64,000 nt of DNA from Alphaproteobacteria bacterium. Lineage in GTDB: Bacteria; Pseudomonadota; Alphaproteobacteria; Rhodospirillales; Casp-alpha2. Under the pieces are notes generated by a model, which saw only the letters and a program-made list of their open reading frames with translations, was not told the DNA's origin and did not search any database. The translations under genes were made by a program, and so were the position numbers. Positions 37,508 to 47,322 of this stretch are shown piece by piece (positions within the stretch are counted from its first letter, which is position 1; each line of letters begins with the position of its first letter). Location of the stretch: assembly GCA_024279135.1 (NCBI GenBank), contig JAJRRU010000036.1, forward strand, positions 1-64,000. Direction: 5' to 3'.

Positions 37508-40500
37508 ATGTATATTACCCGGTTTTACACGAAGAACGATCAGTCACCTTACGAATTTTTTGATTTTAAAACGACGACAAGCGAGATCCGAAACCCTGAT
37601 GGCAAGGTCGTTTTCGCCCTTGAGGGCATGGACGTACCTACAAGCTGGTCCCAGGTGGCCTGTGATGTATTGGCGCAGAAATATTTTCGTAAAGCCGGCG
37701 TGCCTGCCTGTACGAAAAAGGTAGAGGAAAATGACGTTCCATCTTGGTTGTGGCGTCATGTTCCCGACGAGGAGGCACTCGCCAAACTGCCCGAAGAAGA
37801 TCGCTTTGGCAGTGAAACCAGTGCAAAACAGGTATTTGACCGATTGGCCGGAACCTGGACCTATTGGGGCTGGAAAGGCGGTTATTTTGACAGTGAAGCG
37901 TCTGCTTTAGCCTATTTTGACGAAATGCGTTACATGTTGTGTTCGCAAAGTGCTGCGCCCAACTCACCCCAGTGGTTTAACACCGGCCTGCATTGGGCCT
38001 ATGGTATCGATGGCCCGGCTCAGGGGCATCATTATGTGGATTATAAAACCGGTCGTCTGGTGCGCTCGGACTCATCCTACGAACATCCCCAGCCCCATGC
38101 CTGCTTTATTCAAAGCATCAAAGATGATCTGGTCAATGAGGGCGGTATTATGGACCTGTGGGTCCGCGAGGCCCGCTTGTTCAAATACGGCTCCGGGACG
38201 GGCAGTAATTTCTCTAATCTGCGCAGTGAATGCGAAGGGCTGTCGGGCGGTGGGAAATCCTCTGGTCTGATGAGCTTTCTGAAAATAGGTGACCGGGCCG
38301 CCGGTGCCATCAAGTCCGGTGGTACTACCCGCCGGGCCGCCAAGATGGTTATCGTCGATGTGGATCACCCAGATATTGAAGAATTTATCGGTTGGAAGGT
38401 CAAGGAAGAGCAGAAAGTTGCCGCTCTGGTGACCGGGTCGCTGATCTCGAAAGCCCACCTGAACGAGGTTATGAAAGCCTGTCAGGAAGATTTAGAAGAA
38501 GACCAGCGTTTTGATATCCACCAAAACCCGGTCCTGAAGAAGGCTGTGCGGTCCGCGCGTAAATCAAAAATTCCGGAAAATTACATTCAGCGTGTTATTC
38601 AGTTTGCCTCGCAAGGGTTTACGGAAATGGAATTTCCGGTTTATGACCCCGACTGGGATTCAGAAGCCTATCTGACGGTATCGGGACAGAATTCCAACAA
38701 CACGGTGCGGGTCAGCGATGATTTTCTCACCGCCGTCGAACAGGGCCGTGACTGGGACCTGATCCGCCGAACCGACAGGAAGGTCGCCAAAACCCTGCCG
38801 GCTGCCGAATTATGGGATCAGATCGGTTTGGCTGCCTGGTCCAGCGCCGATCCTGGTATTCAGTTTGATACCACCATCAATGACTGGCACACCTGCCCGG
38901 CCAACGGTCGAATTCATGCGTCAAATCCGTGTTCGGAATATATGTTCCTGGACGATACGGCTTGTAATCTGGCTTCATTGAACCTGTACACGTTCCGTAA
39001 GCAAGATGGTAATTTTGATATTGAGGCTTTCTGCCACGCCGTGCGTTTGTGGACCATCACCCTGGAAATTTCAGTGATGATGGCACAATTCCCCTCGCCC
39101 ATCATCGCCGAGCAATCCTACGAATTCCGCACTCTAGGCCTTGGTTTCGCCAATATCGGCGGTTATCTCATGGCCTCTGGTATCGCTTATGATTCTGATG
39201 AAGCCCGCTCTATTTGTGGCGCCATTTCCGCATTGATGACCGGTACGGCTTATGCGACCTCTGCCGAGATGGCTGGCGAACTGGGGGCATTCCCCGGTTA
39301 TGATGACAATAGCCAGCATATGCTTCGTGTTATTGCCAATCATCGTCGTGCAGCCCATGGCAAATCTGATGGATATGACAATCTGTCAAGTACGCCAGTT
39401 TGCCTGACCAAGGATCATATCAATGATCCGGGTCTGGTTGATGCCGCACGCCTCGCCTGGGATCAGGCCATTGAACTGGGTACCAAGTACGGGTATCGAA
39501 ATGCCCAAACCACCGTGATCGCCCCGACCGGCACCATTGGTCTGGTCATGGATTGCGATACCACCGGCATCGAGCCCGATTTTGCGCTGGTAAAATTCAA
39601 GAAACTGGCCGGTGGCGGGTATTTCAACATCATCAACCGTATGGTTCCCTCAGCCCTCGATAAACTGGGGTACAGCAAACCCCAGATCACGGAAATCGAA
39701 CGGTATGCTCTGGGCTTCAAGTCCTTGAAAGGTGCCCCGGAGATCAATGAAAAATCATTAAAAGACAAAGGCTTCACGGACGATGTTATTGCATTGGTTG
39801 AGAAATCTTTGAATGATGCATTTGATATTCGTTTTGTGTTTAACAAATATTCCCTGGGCGAGCAGTTCTGCACAAATACCCTGGGCATTGATGCGGCAAA
39901 GCTGGATGATTATTCCTTCAATATGCTCGAAGAGCTGGGCTTTAACAAAGACCAGATCGATCAGGCAAACATTTACATCTGCGGTGCCATGACACTGGAA
40001 GGTGCACCGCACCTTCGTGATGAACATCTGGCTGTGTTCGATTGTGCCAATCCTTGCGGAAAAATTGGCAAACGGTATCTATCCGTCGATAGCCATATCC
40101 GCATGATGGCGGCCAGCCAGCCCTTTATCAGCGGGGCTATTTCCAAGACCGTCAACATGCCCAATTCAGCCTCTATTGAAGAATGCAAGGGCGCCTATCT
40201 CATGTCGTGGAAGCTTGGATTGAAAGCCAACGCGCTTTACCGTGATGGTTCCAAGTTATCGCAGCCCTTATCGTCGGCCCTGTTCGATGTTATTGATGAT
40301 GCCGATGAGGCCGCCGATGCCATGGACGCGGTTATCCAGGCTCCGTCTGCACAGCGCCCTGAACTGATTGTCGAGCGTATTGTCGAACAGATCGCCAAAC
40401 GTGTCCGCCCGCCCCATCGACGCAAAGGCTATACCCAGAAAGCCATCGTCGGTGGTCACAAGGTTTATTTGCGTACAGGTGAATATGAAAATGGCCAGTT

Positions 40501-41224
40501 ATCAGAAATCTTCATCGACATGCACAAGGAAGGTGCGGCTTTCCGTTCCATGATGAATAATTTTGCCATCGCGATTTCCCTTGGCCTGCAATACGGTGTG
40601 CCGCTGGAAGAATATGTCGAGGCCTTTACTTTCACCCGGTTCGAGCCATCGGGCATGGTCGAGGGTAACGAAACCATCAAAATGGCAACATCGATCCTGG
40701 ATTACATTTTCCGAGAATTGGCCGTTTCCTATCTTGACCGCAACGATCTTGCCCACGTCAAACCGGGCGATCTGATGCCCGATTCCATTGGACATGGTAA
40801 TCATGAAAGCAAGCTTTCCGCGAAGTCTGCCGCAACATCTGTGGAAGAAGCCGTCGCACGGTGTGCTTCACGGGGCTATGTGCGCACTCAACTCACGGTC
40901 ATCAGCAATAATCTTGCAACAGCTGTCAGTAATCAAGCGGTGGCGGAGACTGTCGACACCGTTACAGCCAGCGACACCTCGGGTGGTGGATTAGATGTGG
41001 GCAATGGTGCTCTGCAACAGGCAGGCGCATCGGATATGGCTTTGCCAGTCTCCGTTTCAACCCAGATTATGGAAAAAACCGATGAGCGCATGGATCAGGC
41101 CAGGGTCGCGCGCATGAAAGGTTATGAGGGTGATGCCTGTGATGATTGTGGTAACTTTACCCTGGTCAGAAATGGCACCTGCATGAAATGCAATACCTGT
41201 GGATCGACCAGTGGTTGTTCCTGA
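37508..41224 (+). CDS. nrdJ: Adenosylcobalamin-dependent (class II) ribonucleotide reductase
   Basis: NrdJ reduces ribonucleotides to deoxyribonucleotides using adenosylcobalamin to make a thiyl radical. It works with or without oxygen. The 1238-residue protein has the RNR barrel: [17 protein letters not shown], the [15 protein letters not shown] segment, the active-site loop [22 protein letters not shown] with C475 and E477, and [22 protein letters not shown]. It ends with a TSCPD-like domain (ERPE to [15 protein letters not shown]) and a C-terminal cysteine cluster ([29 protein letters not shown] region), which probably reduces the active site. No nrdAB/nrdDG is in the window. A strong terminator follows. 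Confidence 0.96.
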   Translation: MYITRFYTKNDQSPYEFFDFKTTTSEIRNPDGKVVFALEGMDVPTSWSQVACDVLAQKYFRKAGVPACTKKVEENDVPSWLWRHVPDEEALAKLPEEDRFGSETSAKQVFDRLAGTWTYWGWKGGYFDSEASALAYFDEMRYMLCSQSAAPNSPQWFNTGLHWAYGIDGPAQGHHYVDYKTGRLVRSDSSYEHPQPHACFIQSIKDDLVNEGGIMDLWVREARLFKYGSGTGSNFSNLRSECEGLSGGGKSSGLMSFLKIGDRAAGAIKSGGTTRRAAKMVIVDVDHPDIEEFIGWKVKEEQKVAALVTGSLISKAHLNEVMKACQEDLEEDQRFDIHQNPVLKKAVRSARKSKIPENYIQRVIQFASQGFTEMEFPVYDPDWDSEAYLTVSGQNSNNTVRVSDDFLTAVEQGRDWDLIRRTDRKVAKTLPAAELWDQIGLAAWSSADPGIQFDTTINDWHTCPANGRIHASNPCSEYMFLDDTACNLASLNLYTFRKQDGNFDIEAFCHAVRLWTITLEISVMMAQFPSPIIAEQSYEFRTLGLGFANIGGYLMASGIAYDSDEARSICGAISALMTGTAYATSAEMAGELGAFPGYDDNSQHMLRVIANHRRAAHGKSDGYDNLSSTPVCLTKDHINDPGLVDAARLAWDQAIELGTKYGYRNAQTTVIAPTGTIGLVMDCDTTGIEPDFALVKFKKLAGGGYFNIINRMVPSALDKLGYSKPQITEIERYALGFKSLKGAPEINEKSLKDKGFTDDVIALVEKSLNDAFDIRFVFNKYSLGEQFCTNTLGIDAAKLDDYSFNMLEELGFNKDQIDQANIYICGAMTLEGAPHLRDEHLAVFDCANPCGKIGKRYLSVDSHIRMMAASQPFISGAISKTVNMPNSASIEECKGAYLMSWKLGLKANALYRDGSKLSQPLSSALFDVIDDADEAADAMDAVIQAPSAQRPELIVERIVEQIAKRVRPPHRRKGYTQKAIVGGHKVYLRTGEYENGQLSEIFIDMHKEGAAFRSMMNNFAIAISLGLQYGVPLEEYVEAFTFTRFEPSGMVEGNETIKMATSILDYIFRELAVSYLDRNDLAHVKPGDLMPDSIGHGNHESKLSAKSAATSVEEAVARCASRGYVRTQLTVISNNLATAVSNQAVAETVDTVTASDTSGGGLDVGNGALQQAGASDMALPVSVSTQIMEKTDERMDQARVARMKGYEGDACDDCGNFTLVRNGTCMKCNTCGSTSGCS

Positions 41225-41255
41225 ATAAAACCTTATGAGCTTGCCAAATAGTCGA

Positions 41256-41290
41256 GGGTGTCCTGACAAATGTCAGGACACCCTTTAATT
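41256..41290 (+). terminator. Rho-independent terminator after nrdJ
   Basis: A perfect 13-base stem (GGGTGTCCTGACA with TGTCAGGACACCC, effective loop AAAT) is followed by TTTAATTTTT, 31 bases after the nrdJ stop. Strong intrinsic terminator. Confidence 0.9.
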
Positions 41291-41396
41291 TTTACTGTTA
41301 AGCATTATATATATTCCACTACAATAGGTTGTCTTGCAATCTCGATAATTATTGTAGCGCCTTGGATAAGCCGACATTAATTTTAAAGTGAATTAA

Positions 41397-42632
41397 ATGA
41401 GCAATAAAACATCATATCATTTTGTCATCGTCGAAGACGATCACGTTATGGCCGGTTTGTTGGCCAAGTTATTGGGTAATGCTGGCCACACCTCTGAACA
41501 CATAGTCTCGGCAAGTGAGGCTATCCAGAGGATTCCCGAGTTGCAGCCCGATTGTGTACTGCTCGATTTGATGATGCCTGAAATCGACGGCTTTACGGTT
41601 CTGCATGAACTGAAAAAAGAAGTGAAGCTGAAAAATACCAGTTTAATTGTGGTTTCAGCCAAGGCCTATGATTTCGACCGCAAACAGGCTTTGCGGACCG
41701 GCGCGGATGGTTTTCTGACCAAACCGATTAATCCGGAGACCTTCGTGGAACGTCTCGAACGCATCCTGGGTGATTATATGAGCGTCGGGTTCTGGGGCTG
41801 TCGGGGCACTCTTCCCGTACCGGGAGAACAGTCCTTAAAATACGGTGGTAATACATCGTGCATCTCCATCGAATTTCCAAACGATCAGCTTTTTATTTTT
41901 GATGCCGGGACAGGTATCAAGAGGCTGTCGGACTATCTGTTGACCCAGAAACGCAAAAAAATTGAAGGCAAGATTTTTATCTCTCATCCCCATTGGGATC
42001 ATATCAATGCCCTGCCATTTTTCGCGCCGCTTTACATGCAGGGTAATGAATTCGAGGTGCTTGGTGCCAGACATGGTGAATTAACCATGCGCGAGATCGT
42101 TTCCGCCCAGATGGATGGTGTGTATTTCCCCATAACGCTTAATGAATTTGCCGCCCGGTTATATTTTCATGATCTGTCAGAAGAGGAATTACAGGTCGGT
42201 AATATTCAGATCAATACCATGTTATTGAGCCATCCGGGCGTGTGTCTCGGATATCGGGTGAACTACAAAGGCCGGTCATTTTGTTATATCACGGATAATG
42301 AGCTTTATTTCGAGGACAATATTCATTTTAACGAACGATACGAGCAACGTCTGGCCGACTTTATTCGGGGCTGTGACGCGCTGGTAATCGATACCAGCTA
42401 TACAGACGAAGAATATCAGGCAAAGGTTGGCTGGGGACATTCCTGTGTCAGCCGGGTGACCGATATTGCCCACAAGGGAGAGGTAAAGAACCTGTACCTG
42501 TTCCACCATGAACCGAACCAGAGCGACAGTGATATTGACCGCAAGCTGGTTATGGCGCAGGATTTTTTAAGCGACCTTAATTCAGAAACCATTTGCCATT
42601 GCCCCAAAGAAGGCGACAAGCTGATCGTCTAG
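41397..42632 (+). CDS. Receiver domain fused to metallo-beta-lactamase-fold hydrolase
   Basis: The 411-residue protein starts with a two-component receiver (residues ~8-125): acidic pair in IVEDDH, phospho-acceptor D57 in VLLDLMMPEIDG, and K109 in GFLTKPINPETF. Then comes an MBL-fold domain (~130-411) that begins VGFWGCRGTLPVPG and has the metal motif SHPHWDHINALPFF, then LLSHPG, an aspartate in VIDTSYTD and FHHEP. The MBL part resembles cyclic-phosphodiesterase/RNase Z-type enzymes. A likely reading is a hydrolase switched by phosphorylation. The cognate kinase is not adjacent. Its TAG stop overlaps the terminus of an IS630 remnant inserted at TA. Confidence 0.88.
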   Translation: MSNKTSYHFVIVEDDHVMAGLLAKLLGNAGHTSEHIVSASEAIQRIPELQPDCVLLDLMMPEIDGFTVLHELKKEVKLKNTSLIVVSAKAYDFDRKQALRTGADGFLTKPINPETFVERLERILGDYMSVGFWGCRGTLPVPGEQSLKYGGNTSCISIEFPNDQLFIFDAGTGIKRLSDYLLTQKRKKIEGKIFISHPHWDHINALPFFAPLYMQGNEFEVLGARHGELTMREIVSAQMDGVYFPITLNEFAARLYFHDLSEEELQVGNIQINTMLLSHPGVCLGYRVNYKGRSFCYITDNELYFEDNIHFNERYEQRLADFIRGCDALVIDTSYTDEEYQAKVGWGHSCVSRVTDIAHKGEVKNLYLFHHEPNQSDSDIDRKLVMAQDFLSDLNSETICHCPKEGDKLIV

Positions 42633-43116
42633 AGCATAATCAGATCATATAGACCTGTATCCGGCGTGATTAAAATAATTCCGGCATTCTTTAGGAGAAA
42701 ATGTGTCAAGTAGATCGCTAATTGTAAGCCATAGGCCGCTGACCGCCCTTTCCGCCGCCTTGCGCAAGAGGGCTTTGAGTTTTGCAAACATCATTTCTAT
42801 GGGATTGAGATCGGGTGAGTACGGTGGCAGATAGAGGAGCTTTGCCCCAACGGCTTCGATGGCCTCACGCACACCTGTAACTTTATGAGCAGACAGATTA
42901 TCCATAATGAGAATAGCGCCGGAAGCAGATACACCAAACCGTACTGCTGCTTCATGACGCGTGGCTCCCTCGTTAACAGCGGAGATAAGGCGTTCTCAAA
43001 GATCAATTGATAGAGCTTTCACCATAGAAACTGGCCTCCTGCCCAGTCTCTACTTGAATCACATCCAAACCAATTTGGAACCCCCATTTGAATCAATTAG
43101 GTGTGATTACGCTCTA
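42630..43116 (-). mobile_element. IS630-family remnant, copy 1 (internally deleted)
   Basis: The 487-base segment has terminal inverted repeats, TAGAGCATAATCA on the left and TAGAGCGTAATCA (complement) on the right, 12 of 13 identical. Both ends abut TA as expected for IS630/Tc1-type insertion. The transposase gene inside has lost its middle. It shares its right ~205 bases without gaps, at about seven mismatches, with a second copy ending at 47322. Confidence 0.85.
42645..43025 (-). pseudogene. IS630 transposase, deleted and interrupted
   Basis: Read on the minus strand from ATG 43025, the frame gives MVKALSIDL, a TGA at codon 10 (where relatives have Arg), then ERLISAVNEGATRHEAAVRFGVSASGA, the N-terminal helix-turn-helix region of IS630 transposases. 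It then jumps directly in frame to LIMDNLSAHKVTGVREAIEAVGAKLLYLPPYSPDLNPIEMMFAKLKALLRK, the C-terminal DDE part with the catalytic D and E. The ~200 residues between, with the first catalytic aspartate, are missing, so the protein cannot be active. Confidence 0.87.
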
Positions 43117-43444
43117 GCCATTGGTGATGCCTTTATCAACAATGTTACTTTATATGCGGTTGGGTATGTTTAGGTTGATTGTTACTGGTATATTGTTGTA
43201 GTAAATAGATTAAAGAGTTACCAGTTATTCATGGTTTCAAAGTATGAAGTTCAACTATATAAAAATTAAATACTATAAAATAACTATGTGGAACGCTAAT
43301 AAAACATCATAAACTTCTGAATAATTCGGGGCTCGGCAAAAGTTGTCATGCAAGATGCCAGCGCATTGCGTTCTGATGTGCGGCATATTTTTTTCTATTG
43401 AATTATAATAATTTTAACAATGTAATCTGAAAAGGGAACTATTA
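43117..43444. other. AT-rich intergenic region before the sensor gene
   Basis: About 330 bases, visibly richer in A and T than the core genes, with no convincing gene. It probably holds the promoter of the secreted sensor-like gene. Its last bases carry AAAAGGGAAC as the ribosome binding site. The first ~55 bases adjoin the IS remnant and may be old flanking DNA. Confidence 0.55.
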
Positions 43445-44302
43445 ATGATGAATGTTATGGAGCTACCTTCTGTTTTAAAGCAAAATTCTGGAATGATATC
43501 CAGAATTGGCATGGCTATTGTGATGGCTTGTGCCGTGTCACTTGCAAATACGTCTGATAGTTATGCAGCAACGAGCGCCGAGAAACTGGTCGCCAAGAAA
43601 GCTTCTATTGTTTCCAAAATGCACAAGAAGGCCAAGAAAGCTTTGGTGAATTCCGCACAGGATAACGTCTTTGGCGAATATTTCCATTCCACCAGTGATC
43701 CCGCAAAAGCCCAGAGTAAGACCCGTATTCAAGGCCTCACACTGAGGGTCCAAGGCAAGTTTCATGTGGATGAGATGTGCCTGATTGCCATCGACGGTGT
43801 CGAACTGACTCGTATTGTGGGTAATGAAATCGCCCCGGATTCAGATCTGTCACTCGATGAAACCGGCGCTATTTTCTTTGCCCCCGGTTTTGCCCTAAAG
43901 AAGAAAGAATCTTTGGTATCACCGACTTACATGTCTCCGGATGCCATGGCCTGGGTTATTGCCTATGTCACTCCGATCGTTGTTGATGGTAAAATTACCT
44001 CCATCTTGCATTATGAGCATGGCATGAAGGTTTTTCAGGAAGCAATAATCAAGGGTGTCTCCGGCGATCAATACATGCTTGCCGTGACCGATGAAGGTTT
44101 TATTGTTTCTGACAGCCGCTCTCCTGTTAATTTTAAAGCAAAAAGCGATAAGGAAGAACAGGTCGATTACTTCGCCGCGTTCGATAGTTCGCTTAAGGCC
44201 GTTGTCAGCGGTGACAAGGGGGCTGGCTCAATTCCAGGCTTTGATGTTGCTTTCCAGAAAGTTGAAGGGGGCCTTACTTTGATTGCAGTAACCAAACAGT
44301 AA
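43445..44302 (+). CDS. Exported sensor-like (possible Cache-type) protein
   Basis: The 285-residue protein has an N-terminal signal peptide (MISRIGMAIVMACAVSLANTSDSYA, residues ~17-41) and no other membrane span, so it is probably periplasmic. The mature part begins with a basic helix (KLVAKKASIVSKMHKKAKKAL) and continues with an alpha/beta region that resembles single-Cache/PAS-like ligand domains: MCLIAIDGVELTRIVGNEIAPDSDLSLDETGAIFFAPGF, VSPTYMSPDAMAWVIAYVTPIVVDGKITSILHYEHGM and YMLAVTDEGFIVSDSR. It lies 76 bases upstream of a chemoreceptor gene and may bind a ligand for it. Family assignment is tentative. Confidence 0.65.
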   Translation: MMNVMELPSVLKQNSGMISRIGMAIVMACAVSLANTSDSYAATSAEKLVAKKASIVSKMHKKAKKALVNSAQDNVFGEYFHSTSDPAKAQSKTRIQGLTLRVQGKFHVDEMCLIAIDGVELTRIVGNEIAPDSDLSLDETGAIFFAPGFALKKKESLVSPTYMSPDAMAWVIAYVTPIVVDGKITSILHYEHGMKVFQEAIIKGVSGDQYMLAVTDEGFIVSDSRSPVNFKAKSDKEEQVDYFAAFDSSLKAVVSGDKGAGSIPGFDVAFQKVEGGLTLIAVTKQ

Positions 44303-44378
44303 GAAGTCTGTGTTTACGTTCTGCCCGTGAGCATATTTTTTGCGAGTCACCGGACATAAAAAAGGACAGGTTGCGATC

Positions 44379-46787
44379 ATGAAAATACGGCAAAAAACAG
44401 TAATGCTTTTATTGCTGATCTCGATGATTCCGTTTGTGACGATCGCAATCATTGCCTATCAATCCGCGCGCCAGGCGCTGGAGGAGCAAATCGGCCAAGT
44501 TCTCTTTGCCGGTTCGCAAGAAGCGATCAGCCAGCTTGAATCGTCTTTTGTTAAAACGGTTATTAATTTCACGGCGTGGAGCACGGCCCCTGTATTTCAG
44601 GATGTTCTGGCCGATGACGAAGATGAGGAAGTTCAGGCGAACATTGAACGCTTGCAGGGTTTGTACAAGAGATTTAGCGGTTTTATTGTCGTCAACGACA
44701 TGGGCGTCGCGGTCTCTTCTACTCTAGAATTGCAAGAAGATTTCGATTTTACGACTGTGCCGTTCGTCGTATCCGCTCTTGAAGGCACCTCACACAGAGG
44801 GCACGTCGGCCCTTCCCAGTTTCTATCAGGAAATACCGTTATTCTCGCCGTACCCTTGCGCGCGGATTATGACCCTGAAACGATCATTGGTGTGTTGATC
44901 GGGTTTGTCGACTGGTCTGCCGTTCAGGCTGAATTGACCATTATTCCAGTTTCCGGAGTCGCGCAAGATCGCGATCACAATCTGGTATTACGTTCCACCA
45001 AGCCACATGACATGAGTAAAATGAACGATATGGCCAGTATGGAACAGTCCATATATTATCAAACCGAGGGTGTGAATTTTATCCTTAAAGAACTACCATC
45101 TGAAACCGGCGTCGCAGCGCTGTCTCTGGGTGGCAGGGATGTTCTTGTTGGAACGTCTCCTTCTCAAGTGGATGAAGGCAAACAGGGCATGAATTGGGTT
45201 GTTCATACTATCGTTTCCAGCTCGACTGCCTATGAAAAAGTTTATGCCCTGCGCCAGCAACTTGTCATGAATACCGTTGGTCTTGGTGTTGTGATTACAG
45301 CCTTTGGTTTCTGGATCGCGGGCGGTTTCGCGCGTCCGATCTCATTGATGACTGATACTATGGAAGAAATGGCGCATGGTAATCTGGAAATTGATATTCC
45401 GGGTCAAGGCCGAAAAGATGAAATAGGCGAAATGGCCAAGGCTGTCCTGGTTTTTAAAGATAGCATGATTACAAATGAAGAGATGGTGGCTGAACAAAAT
45501 AGACAGGAAAAGCTGGAGCATGCCCGCCAGATTCAAAAATCGGAAGAACTGCGTGTCCGTGAGGAAACTGATCGCACCCGAGAGGCTTCCGAAGCGCGCC
45601 GTAGCAGCCGCAAGATGAAAAGCCAGATTCTGGCCCTGAACAATGCCATGACCGAAGAAGTCGAAGGAGCTGTTGTCGCCATTCGCGAACAGATAGAGGA
45701 GCTGGTCCGTTCATCCAAGAATTTGGCAAAAATTTCCAGTGGTGCCAGCGATCGTTCCGTTACCATTGCTGCGGCTTCAGAAGAGGCTTCTGTTAACGTT
45801 CAGACGGTTGCTGTTTCGGCTAATAAATTGATGGAAGAAATCACTTCGATCCGCGAGCAAGTGAACAAGTCTTCTGAGGTTTCGATTGGGGCCAAGACTG
45901 AGGCCTATCGAGCCAATAAGGAGATTCAGGGGCTTGCAGGATCTGTGCAAAAAATTGGCGAAGTGGTTAACCTGATTTCGGAGATCGCAGGACAAACCAA
46001 TTTATTGGCGCTGAATGCAACCATTGAAGCCGCGCGCGCCGGAGAGGCTGGCAAGGGCTTTGCCGTGGTCGCCTCAGAGGTCAAGAACCTTGCCAAGCAA
46101 ACGGCAAAAGCAACGGAAGAAATTACGAACCAGATTACGGAAATTCAAAGCGGCACAGAACGTTCTGTCGAGGCAGTCGTAGAGGTCGCCAAAACAATTA
46201 CGCTGATTAATGAAATTGGCGAGACGATTTCCATAGCGGTTGAAGAACAGAACACCGCGACACAGGAAATTTCCGGCAATGTAGAACAGGCAGCCACAGG
46301 AACCCAGGAAGTTAACACGAACATCGCTGAAATCAGCACATCCGCATCTATGACTGGTGATGCATCTGCAAATCAGGTTATGATTACTGATCAAGTTCGT
46401 GAGCGTATCGAAGATATGTATTCTCTGTTGATGAAGGTCATCAGTGAAGCTTCCGATGAAGAAAATAGCCGTCGCTATACGATTAATGTTCCTGTTATGA
46501 TAACGATTGATGGAGAAAGCAGGCAGTGCCTGCTGAAGGATATCTCGCTTGGCGGGGTTGCTATTCTGGACAGGGAAGCCGGCGGCGGCGTTGGTAATAA
46601 ATTTGAAATCGATGTACCAAACCTGGGTAAAGTAGCAGGATCAATTATGGCGGTGAGCGATGCTTCAACCCATATTCATTTTGATCTTGATGATGAGCAA
46701 CACGAAGACCTGGAAACAATGATTGCCAGAATAAAAAATGACTGTACCCCGCCATCCCCTATGGAACAAATTAACCTGATTGCATAA
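44379..46787 (+). CDS. Methyl-accepting chemotaxis protein with C-terminal PilZ-like domain
   Basis: The ~802-residue receptor has TM1 at residues ~7-27, an extracellular sensor region (~35-300, dCache-like with FIVVNDMGVAVSST), TM2 at ~305-325, HAMP (RPISLMTDTMEEMAHGNLEIDIPG), a long coiled coil, and the conserved MCP hairpin tip around 536-580 (AGQTNLLALNATIEAARAGEAGKGFAVVASEVKNLAKQT). Residues ~695-790 form a PilZ-like domain: SRRYTINVPVMITIDG, LKDISLGGVAILDREAGG. The DxSxxG half of the c-di-GMP motif is present, but the RxxxR half is only partly matched. ATG 44379 follows AGGACAGG. The pair with the upstream exported protein lies between two IS630 remnants. Confidence 0.92.
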   Translation: MKIRQKTVMLLLLISMIPFVTIAIIAYQSARQALEEQIGQVLFAGSQEAISQLESSFVKTVINFTAWSTAPVFQDVLADDEDEEVQANIERLQGLYKRFSGFIVVNDMGVAVSSTLELQEDFDFTTVPFVVSALEGTSHRGHVGPSQFLSGNTVILAVPLRADYDPETIIGVLIGFVDWSAVQAELTIIPVSGVAQDRDHNLVLRSTKPHDMSKMNDMASMEQSIYYQTEGVNFILKELPSETGVAALSLGGRDVLVGTSPSQVDEGKQGMNWVVHTIVSSSTAYEKVYALRQQLVMNTVGLGVVITAFGFWIAGGFARPISLMTDTMEEMAHGNLEIDIPGQGRKDEIGEMAKAVLVFKDSMITNEEMVAEQNRQEKLEHARQIQKSEELRVREETDRTREASEARRSSRKMKSQILALNNAMTEEVEGAVVAIREQIEELVRSSKNLAKISSGASDRSVTIAAASEEASVNVQTVAVSANKLMEEITSIREQVNKSSEVSIGAKTEAYRANKEIQGLAGSVQKIGEVVNLISEIAGQTNLLALNATIEAARAGEAGKGFAVVASEVKNLAKQTAKATEEITNQITEIQSGTERSVEAVVEVAKTITLINEIGETISIAVEEQNTATQEISGNVEQAATGTQEVNTNIAEISTSASMTGDASANQVMITDQVRERIEDMYSLLMKVISEASDEENSRRYTINVPVMITIDGESRQCLLKDISLGGVAILDREAGGGVGNKFEIDVPNLGKVAGSIMAVSDASTHIHFDLDDEQHEDLETMIARIKNDCTPPSPMEQINLIA

Positions 46788-46943
46788 GAGAGTATCTCTG
46801 CCTTCGGAGTGTACTGGCGCTTGGTTAACTGTTTGAAATTATTATATTATATATAAGCCTGAATTTTGAAAGCTATTTAGCGTCCGCTCGACATTGCGAG
46901 GGGAGGACTTTACTCAATCTTGCTAAGCAGGAAATCAACTTAA

Positions 46944-47231
46944 TTATAGGTCATTATTCCGTAGTGCTTCATCGATCAGATTGGTAAATACTGCCCTTGG
47001 TGCGCCGCATAATAATTCAATAAGACCCGCATGTTGCTCAAGATGATGAGAGCGGCGGTCTCCTCCCATGGGCCTGGGGGCAGTGGATCCCGTCAACTGC
47101 CATGCAGCGACCCAGCGAATAGCGCTGGAAGCAGATACACCAAACCGTACCGCTGCTTCATGACGCGAGGCTCCCTCGTTAACAGCGGAGATAACGCGTT
47201 CTCAAAGATCAATTGATAGAGCTTTCACCAT
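46944..47231 (-). pseudogene. IS630 transposase, 5' fragment with internal stop
   Basis: From ATG 47231 the frame reads MVKALSIDL, TGA at codon 10, ERVISAVNEGASRHEAAVRFGVSASSAIRWVAAWQLTGSTAPRPMGGDRRSHHLEQHAGLIELL, a typical IS630 helix-turn-helix N-terminus with the GGDRRS motif. It stops at TAA after NNDL. The catalytic DDE domain is absent. The premature TGA is at the same codon as in copy 1. Confidence 0.85.
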
Positions 47232-47322
47232 AGAAACTGGCCTCCTGCACAGTCTCTACTTGAATCACATCCAAACCAATTTGGGACCCCCATTTGATTC
47301 AATTAGGTGTGATTACGCTCTA
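46944..47322 (-). mobile_element. IS630-family remnant, copy 2 (5' part only)
   Basis: The right end (47117-47322) matches copy 1 base for base apart from about seven substitutions and ends in the same TAGAGCGTAATCA terminus. Leftward it keeps a longer stretch of transposase than copy 1 and then loses homology, with no left inverted repeat visible. The terminus supplies the TAG stop of the neighbouring deaminase gene. The left limit given is only the end of the recognisable transposase frame. Confidence 0.8.

Noticed and set aside
42961-43173. 70-residue plus-strand frame across the IS630 right end
   Set aside because: It is mostly the reverse of the transposase N-terminus and inverted repeat, and has no relatives that I recognise.
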